Source: Epithemia pelagica (Eukaryota > Bacillariophyta > Bacillariophyceae > Surirellales > Surirellaceae). Taken from it: a DNA stretch of 64,000 nt. The position numbers were made by a program, and so were the translations under genes. The notes beneath the pieces were generated by a model that had not been told where the DNA came from, made no database searches, and saw nothing but the letters and a program-made list of their open reading frames with translations. Shown here piece after piece: positions 59,001 to 64,000 of the stretch. The stretch spans positions 2,232,001 through 2,296,000 of the forward strand of contig OX337236.1 in assembly GCA_946965045.2 (NCBI GenBank), given 5' to 3'. Within the stretch, counting starts at the first letter, position 1. Every line of letters starts with the position of its first letter.

Positions 59001-61683
59001 TGTCAGTAACCAAAGTATCACGACCAACAAAAATCTGAGCAATCTTGCCACCATGGTTAACAGCCGGGGTGTCGGAGAAGATGGAGTCAGTGGCAACGGG
59101 TTCATGCCGTCGTGGGAGGTTAAGGATAGGATTCCGGGCCTTAAAGTGTTTCTTCAAGGTATCCTGGTCAAAGGAAATGTGTCCATGACGAGTTGTATGC
59201 TTGAACGTATCGGCGATTACGTCTTCCGATTGCCACCCAAAGAAAGGGCGAAATTTCTTCCAGTCGTATTGTTCCTTGTAGAGTTTGTGGACAGACGCAT
59301 GAAGTGTGGGGTCGTTGCCATCTTGATCAGCATAGATGGAAAAGAAGGAAGGTGTATCGGGGCCATGATCATATGGGAGATCAAGGAGGAGATTCAAAGT
59401 GCATACAACGCGATCGGTATACTCCCCATATTGGTCATAGGGGTACGTTTCCATACTACCATCAGTCTCCACAGATGTCCAGTTCGGTGCAGGGTCTTGA
59501 TGGGGGTCTGGATGGGTATGGTCAAGTACAGAAGGATCCCAGATATGGGGTGAAGTGAACACAATATGCGGATATTTATCCATATCGTCATCAGAAGGGA
59601 TTCCCAGAGATTGAATGTATGCAAGGCCATCCTTGATTCGTAAGGGCAATGCGCGTCCATCAAGGGTAGTAATGCGTTGTTTGCCATCAACCTTGACGGA
59701 TCGTTCGTCGACAGATAGGCCGAAATGTTCAAATTGCGCTGGGGCATGGATAGATAAACCCTTTCCATAGTGGGCATACTCATTGAAGATACCAATAATG
59801 GGTCCATCACTTGTATCAAACTTGGCAGCACAGGTAACAACTGGAAGGCCAGTCAATTCATGATTGTCAATACCTACGATGGTAATATGACGTCCGGTTT
59901 TGGCAAGGATACGCATGTCAGATCCTGCAAGGCCTCCATTGGCACCTCGATCGATGAGTTGATTACCAGAAAAGGTGGATTTGCGGGAGAATAGATATCG
60001 TGACATATGAACCTTTTGCTTGTGATCAGCAGAAGACTTGAACTTGACTTTAGGACTTGATTTTGTCGTAGAAGTTGACAAGATGTTGCTGAGGTCAGAT
60101 GCTGGATGATTGATATCTGTCGATGCAATAGCCTGGTGTACGAACTGGGTAACCGGATCAGAGGATGTATCGAATGGATCTTGTTCTGGTGCATCTTGAT
60201 GGGTATCACCAATGTTGTTGGCATCAGGATCAGGGTCTGGTTCAGGATCAATGTCAAGAGAATGTGTTTGGACCTTGCGTGGAGTTGTCGGGGAATCTTG
60301 GACGGATTTATTGAAGTCGACAATGATTTGCCGATCCTCTTCAGAGAGTTTAAACCATACATCTCTTGGAAGGCTGATTTTCGACGAAGTTGAGGACTTT
60401 TCGGATTGGATATTCGTGTTGTTGATCTGGTAGTCAGGGGACTCCACTGGTTCAAAAGGTTCATCCAACTGAAATTCATGTTGCTTTACATGACGACGGC
60501 GGTTAGACGCAGAAGTTCGGGTAGCTTGGTCATGGTCAAAAGCAGCATCAAGAAGCAGGCGGAAATATGATTGATAACAGAGAGACTTGGCTCCAGATTT
60601 TGTGTTGACAACGTTATCCAAGATCTTGACTCGTCTTAAATCAGGTACCTTTTCAACAGCTTGCATAAGGAAGGTCATCCTTGTATGGTCATGGATACGA
60701 TCCGACAGTGATACAAGGTTATCCAGAAGTCGTAGCTGTTCTTGAAAATGTAGGAGAAACTGACGAGTTGTACCACGCCAAGAGTCATCCAGTCGAAGAT
60801 TCGAAATGTAGCTTGTTAGGCGTAACACTTCTCGTTTAGCTAGATCAGATTCAGTGTGTAGAACATGGAGTTTCTTCAAGACGGCTCTTGCATCTTCATC
60901 ATGTTCATGTTCTCGAACATATGCTCTTCCTTGGTCGGTTTGGATAATACGTACAAGTACAGAATAGACAAAGACTTGTTGTTCTCGGAAAAGTAACTCT
61001 GCGCATTCGTCATCCTTGGGTACCTTGTAATCGAAATCAAGAACATTCGACAATCCTTGTGCTTTCGCAGTTGATTTGAATACACGCCAAAACGAATCAA
61101 AATATCGTTCGTCTTTGAATGATTCAAATGCTGTTGCATCTCTTTTGGTTCCTTTCTTGAAAGCAGAGAGATCTAACATGGATTGAGATGTTGTAGAGGA
61201 TGTAGTGGGAGATCGGGATGATACGGAGTGTGCAGGTGATTTCAGAGGAGAAACTGGGTCTTGGTTCATACCAGACTTGGTAAAGTCGGTGTTGATCCTC
61301 CAATCGTCATATTGGTCCCTCGTGAGGTTCATCCATGTAGCACGGGGTAGTTTTCCATGTTGGAGTTGCCGTTGTTGTAGTAACCAATATGCCATTAGTT
61401 TGAGTTGTAATCTTGTACTTGTCTGTAGGTCGTTGACTTGTTTTCCAACCTTGTATTGCATGAGATCCTTGAGTGTCTCCTCGGGATCAGTTGCAACATG
61501 GTCGAGGACATGAAGGATATGTTCAAAACCATGATGTCGCATCCACTTTTGAAGTGATTGGGCTCGTTCATCATTACAACCAAAGATGCCTTTAGTTATA
61601 TGGTCAAAGAGATCTTGATCGGTTATATGACTTGACTTGTCCTCAGAAGGGGTAAACGGTGTCTTGGGTGATTGAGGATCCAT
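56002..61683 (-). CDS. Copia gag-pol polyprotein, element 2
   Basis: 1,893 aa, open throughout, with the same domain order as element 1: gag-like part, protease with LIDRGANGG, integrase (PVATDS, LISDGG, NKAEN), chromodomain-like FRDVIAHQGPL ... YVLVDWETGETTYEPL, RT with ADIGNAYLEA and YVDDL, RNase H with YVDA, SEFVA and GDNRSV. The most divergent parts are the N-terminal 180 residues and the linker before the protease; the central and RT parts are nearly alike. The stop TAG again lies in the LTR. Confidence 0.95.
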   Translation of the reverse strand: MDPQSPKTPFTPSEDKSSHITDQDLFDHITKGIFGCNDERAQSLQKWMRHHGFEHILHVLDHVATDPEETLKDLMQYKVGKQVNDLQTSTRLQLKLMAYWLLQQRQLQHGKLPRATWMNLTRDQYDDWRINTDFTKSGMNQDPVSPLKSPAHSVSSRSPTTSSTTSQSMLDLSAFKKGTKRDATAFESFKDERYFDSFWRVFKSTAKAQGLSNVLDFDYKVPKDDECAELLFREQQVFVYSVLVRIIQTDQGRAYVREHEHDEDARAVLKKLHVLHTESDLAKREVLRLTSYISNLRLDDSWRGTTRQFLLHFQEQLRLLDNLVSLSDRIHDHTRMTFLMQAVEKVPDLRRVKILDNVVNTKSGAKSLCYQSYFRLLLDAAFDHDQATRTSASNRRRHVKQHEFQLDEPFEPVESPDYQINNTNIQSEKSSTSSKISLPRDVWFKLSEEDRQIIVDFNKSVQDSPTTPRKVQTHSLDIDPEPDPDPDANNIGDTHQDAPEQDPFDTSSDPVTQFVHQAIASTDINHPASDLSNILSTSTTKSSPKVKFKSSADHKQKVHMSRYLFSRKSTFSGNQLIDRGANGGLAGSDMRILAKTGRHITIVGIDNHELTGLPVVTCAAKFDTSDGPIIGIFNEYAHYGKGLSIHAPAQFEHFGLSVDERSVKVDGKQRITTLDGRALPLRIKDGLAYIQSLGIPSDDDMDKYPHIVFTSPHIWDPSVLDHTHPDPHQDPAPNWTSVETDGSMETYPYDQYGEYTDRVVCTLNLLLDLPYDHGPDTPSFFSIYADQDGNDPTLHASVHKLYKEQYDWKKFRPFFGWQSEDVIADTFKHTTRHGHISFDQDTLKKHFKARNPILNLPRRHEPVATDSIFSDTPAVNHGGKIAQIFVGRDTLVTDIYGIKSTKQFVNTLQDNIRTRGVMETLISDGGSSLISHKVKDILRTLLIGEYRSEPYHQHQNKAENRYQTVKRMTNAIMNASGCPASAWLLCLEYVCDLLNHTSSPTHSGCTPLEALTGTPPDITHLLFFPFWDEVYYRVDPSEPTSGSYPSSPDEKIGHWVGFAHNVGDAFTWKILTADNVIIYRSAVRRVASTTPNLRVDISSGEESPHKPTDKQGDTVFIRSRSEDPSTPMPTIDYDDLVGRTFLCDTEENGERHRARVIKRVVDLEQDATKQEDRLKYIFRKSNSNVDEMISYNQLMEYIERDNQAQTTGDSLFRFRDVIAHQGPLNSSDPDYKGSKYYVLVDWETGETTYEPLSLIANDDPITVTIYAKKNGLLDLPGWKHLKRYVKTSKRLIRAAKQSRIKQVRRSIKYKFGFQVPRTYEEAVELDKQFGNTKWQDATELELSQIQSYNTFKDHGKAKFINGKLANAPEGYHKIRVHLVFDVKHDGRHKARLVADGHLTKEPVETIYSGVVSIRNLRIAIFLGTMNDMEIWGADIGNAYLEALTGEKIFIIAGPEFKELEGHILIIYKALYGLKSSGARWHDKLFDVLIDMGFSPSKADPDIWMKKAPGEDCYEYIAVYVDDLAIVAMDPEAVCKIFTDKYNFKLKGVGPIEYHLGCRYTTDPDGTLVSDPRRYIEKMMDTYERLFNEKPKKAKPPVIANDHPELDDSELLDEEGTQHFQTLIGQLQWLITIGRFDVFPATMTLSRFRAAPRIGHLKRAKRIYGYLMSFPDGSIRFRTGEPDLSALPIQEYDWSRTVYMDAKERIPEDCPTPLGRFVTTIHYVDANLMHDTVTGKAVTAILHFVNGTPVDWYSKRQATVETATYGSEFVAARTAVDQITELRLTLRYLGVPLREKSYMFGDNRSVVINSTTPHSIISKRHHLLSYHRVREAIAAKYVAFYWKDGKTNPADILSKHWEFAAVWPMLRSLLFWRGKIQESDEGIDNPHSTNCGEC

Positions 61684-61997
61684 GGTGTTATTTGGTTGGT
61701 TCGATGTTTATTTAATGTGCGGTGTGATGTGGTTTATTTAATGTGTGATGTGATGTGAACCCGGATGTACCACGTGTGCCACGTATGTACCACGTATATG
61801 ATACCCGGATGTGTGTTGTGATGTGCGACTCCTGGAAATTTCCGTTGATTCCGACAAATTTTCGCCGAGTTTCAACAAATTTTCGCCGAATTTTCGCGAT
61901 TTGACGGGAATGTGTGGCGTGTTGTGCGACCAAGGGTACCCGGATGTGCGGAACTCGGTCTTGTGTCTGGTTTGGTGTAGAAACTACGTAAAGTTAC
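61684..61997 (-). promoter_or_regulatory. conserved spacer between ORF A and gag-pol, element 2
   Basis: Nearly identical to 25012-25276 of element 1 up to the CCGGATGTGCG piece, then unrelated before the ORF A stop. Confidence 0.7.
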
Positions 61998-62753
61998 TTA
62001 TTCTTGGTCACTTTCGGCTCGGTACTGAAGACGAGATGCGGAATCGGTCACTGTAGTGGCTAGTTCTTCAACGTCGTCGTCTTCCAACAAGTGGTTCACG
62101 TGTTGAGTGAAGAGAGGGTAGATAGTCGCACGGAAATCCTGGCAGAGATGGATCTCGTGAACAAAGGAGACGTACTCGTCGAGACGAGTAGTCGGGGTAG
62201 GTAGCGGATTCGTCGTCGAGTTGACGATCCAGATGGTGTGAAAGTAGTTGGTTGGACGTTCAAAAGAGATGAATCGAATACGGATGGGTTCCACAGGGTT
62301 GCCCAACAGGGCTTGGACAATGAAACGGCGTCTCGAGCACTGGTTCAAGAGGTCGAGAAGTCGTTGGATGTCCTCAAGGTCAGTCACGGGTTGGACGGAC
62401 TGGAAATCGATCTCGCGTTCGGTTGTGGAACGGATCACGTCGGGGTCGGTAGTCGACTCAGTCGGCTCGCGGAAGTGTCGGATATGCGCAGTAAGAAGAC
62501 GGCTCGTACGTCGGGTGCGAGTAGGGTTCAAACGGCGAGGCGGAGTCGAAGGTTGAGTCGGGATCGAAGGAGGCTGGACCACTTGGTCCGGGGTCTGGAA
62601 GGGATTCGGAGCACTGGCCTGAGTCGGGGTCTGTTTCGGAGTTTCAACCAAGGGCTCGCCCGGATGGGACACGGGTGGATGGAGTTCCTCCCCGCTTTGT
62701 TGGAAGGAATGAAAGATGTGTCGAATAGAGAGGTTGGAATCGTCGTGAGACAT
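61998..62753 (-). CDS. extra ORF A of the Copia element, element 2
   Basis: 251 aa from the ATG at 62753 (the frame extends into the LTR, but without need). It is clearly homologous to ORF A of element 1 through RRTSRLLTAHIRHFREPT, RRRFIVQALLGNP, FISFERPTNYFHTI and the RATIYPL piece, at roughly half identity, with a Pro/Thr-rich N-terminus and acidic C-terminus. It is kept open in both families, so it is under selection. No known domain recognised. Confidence 0.8.
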   Translation of the reverse strand: MSHDDSNLSIRHIFHSFQQSGEELHPPVSHPGEPLVETPKQTPTQASAPNPFQTPDQVVQPPSIPTQPSTPPRRLNPTRTRRTSRLLTAHIRHFREPTESTTDPDVIRSTTEREIDFQSVQPVTDLEDIQRLLDLLNQCSRRRFIVQALLGNPVEPIRIRFISFERPTNYFHTIWIVNSTTNPLPTPTTRLDEYVSFVHEIHLCQDFRATIYPLFTQHVNHLLEDDDVEELATTVTDSASRLQYRAESDQE

Positions 62754-62777
62754 CGAAAGCTTCTCGGAAATAAACGA

Positions 62778-62791
62778 TGAGACTGTTAATC
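62778..62791 (-). other. primer-binding site matching a tRNA-Asn anticodon arm, element 2
   Basis: TGAGACTGTTAATC on the plus strand abuts the 5' LTR, exactly as in element 1. Confidence 0.65.
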
Positions 62792-63549
62792 TGATAAACT
62801 TCTCTCGATTCAACAGGGGTTAGACAGATAGGTAGGATAGGTAAAAGGCTCGCTGAGCCGACAATCGAATCACCAACCGATACAACAATCCTCCACGGGT
62901 CAGAGAAGAGTTGCAAGTCGAAGTCCGCCGTGGGTGGGGGCAGTCGGTCCACTGATAAGAGGTTGGTCTTAAGATGAGTGTTAAAATGGTGATATTAATG
63001 ATTGTGAGACGATTACTAACTAAGGTGGTTGATGGTGTCGAAGTCCTGGCTCTTGTATACGGCCATGGATCTGGTGTGATAGGTCCTCACTGGTTGGAGT
63101 AGACCGGCATTGGTGTATATTGAATGTATAGGGTGATGGATAACATGTATGGGATGCAACAGCTCTTGCTTTGTCGTGGTATAAGTCTTGTCCTGGGCGC
63201 GTTGCTGTTTGCATTCTTGGATTTGTGGGAACAGAGATATGGTCTCGCGTGATCGTGATTCGTGCTTTGATTACATAGACCGTTAGGTCGAATCGTGGAT
63301 GTGCGTACTCGGATAGTAGAGGCGCGCACTTGATAGTTTTGGGCGCGCACGTGTTGGGCCATAGTTAATATCCGAGCGGTCGCCGATAACGCGTGCACTG
63401 CGAGCATGCCGTGGCCAAATTTATAGTTTCGCGAGCATGCCGACATTCTTTTCTCATTTTTAGGAAAATGTCATCGGATGCCATAAAATACTAGCATCAT
63501 TCGATGAGTTGTAGGTTTCGCCACCTAGTTTTCGGTGAGAATCCTAACA
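62792..63549 (-). repeat. 5' LTR of element 2
   Basis: 758 bp, one difference to the 3' LTR seen by eye. Confidence 0.93.
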
Positions 63550-63554
63550 ACACT
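63550..63554. repeat. target-site duplication ACACT, right copy
   Basis: Pairs with 55245-55249. Confidence 0.9.
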
Positions 63555-64000
63555 GCGAAGAAAGTCCTTCTCACTCACTTTCCCGAGCGCTGCAAGCCCC
63601 ACGTCCACAAGGCATACAAGAATTTTGGCCCTCTCTTTCGCGAAAAAGCCAGAGCCTGGAATATTAACCAGACTTTGACAGGGGCACGGAAAGCCCGAGC
63701 TGGTAAACGACGTAAGTGCAAGTGTCCATTGTTGAAAGTTGCTTCATGATTCTAACTACTTTCTTTCTTTTGTTATAGAATCAGCTGTTGCTGCTGAAGA
63801 GCAAAATCGCCTAGAGGTTAACAACCTTGTCGAGGACGAAGCCGAGGAAGTTGAAGACGGAGACTACAGTGGGGCTGAGGAGGAGGAGGACATCTCCATT
63901 GATCTTGAAGAGGCGTCAGTTGAATCTGGTGCAGCAGAAGAAGAGGTAGAAGACAACAACAGCGAAATCAACAGCTTCAGCATGGAGGAGGCGGTTCAAG
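63555..64000 (+). pseudogene. 3' part of the interrupted Myb/SANT-like gene, cut by window end
   Basis: The frame continues from 55249 as AKKVLLTHFPERCKPHVHKAYKNFG. It ends at a GTAAGT donor after 63711; a 67-nt intron (63712-63778, ending TTATAG) joins it to an exon from 63779 that runs off the window. The second exon is strongly acidic (many Glu/Asp), a possible activation or interaction region. The gene is interrupted by element 2, so the present allele is probably null. Confidence 0.6.

Larger units (their letters stand above)
55250..63549 (-). mobile_element. full-length Copia LTR retrotransposon, element 2
   Basis: 8,300 bp on the minus strand: 5' LTR 63549-62792, primer-binding site, ORF A 62753-61998, spacer, gag-pol 61683-56002, 3' LTR 56007-55250. 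It is a sister family of element 1 with the same plan, including ORF A and the tRNA-Asn-like primer site. The LTRs (758 bp) differ at one site found by eye (A at 55423, G at 62965), so the insertion is young. It sits in a plus-strand Myb-like gene, in the opposite orientation. Confidence 0.95.

Noticed and set aside
1-64000. CRISPR arrays, bacterial operons, rRNA genes
   Set aside because: No regular direct repeat/spacer pattern, and all gene features are eukaryotic nuclear.

Overview
The window is nuclear DNA of a diatom or a close photosynthetic stramenopile, most likely a pennate diatom. This is inferred from an aureochrome (bZIP plus LOV, a family known only from stramenopile algae), from diatom-type Copia retrotransposons, from single-copy eukaryotic housekeeping genes with few short GT-AG introns (about 67-280 nt), and from class C and cAMP-receptor-like GPCRs. 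I cannot name the species.

Layout. 1-16.4 kb is a compact gene block: a five-segment membrane protein, the NEDD8-E1 regulatory subunit (NAE1), a PD-(D/E)XK nuclease-like protein, a divergent DXO/RAI1 decapping-family protein, a phosphoglycerate mutase with a mitochondrial-type leader, FCF1 (rRNA processing) and Sec61 beta, whose first coding exon is only the ATG. Two inverted copies of a roughly 0.4-0.5 kb repeat flank the DXO/PGAM/FCF1 block. 16.4-27.5 kb is one MULE/GCM-like transposase gene split by a full-length 8.4 kb Copia element with identical LTRs. 29-49.3 kb is a second gene block: a class C GPCR, an aureochrome, a possible mitochondrial protein head-to-head with TMEM208/SND2, a P-loop NTPase, a second GPCR with a homopolymer frameshift, a tubulin-tyrosine-ligase/class V aminotransferase fusion, and an alpha carbonic anhydrase followed in frame, after one TAG, by a membrane plus EF-hand module. 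50-64 kb is mostly repeats and mobile DNA: a Harbinger-type transposase, its probable Myb/SANT-like partner, and an 8.3 kb Copia element inserted in that partner gene.

The two Copia elements are sister families. Each has a single gag-pol ORF of about 1,895 codons and a second ORF of about 250 codons between the 5' LTR and gag-pol. Between these ORFs lies a roughly 265-nt spacer that is far better conserved than the coding regions beside it. Both have a primer-binding site that matches a tRNA-Asn anticodon arm rather than a tRNA 3' end. Both inserted in frame-identifiable coding exons with 5-bp target duplications and almost no LTR divergence, so both look young.

The strongest leads are: (1) the carbonic anhydrase/EF-hand locus, where a single stop lies inside a possible 63-nt frame-preserving intron; (2) the Copia family with a predicted half-tRNA-Asn primer, an extra ORF, a DRG protease motif and a chromodomain-like segment; (3) the TTL/aminotransferase fusion; (4) the DXO relative with altered catalytic motifs. 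All functional calls come from reading motifs by eye. No database search was run.
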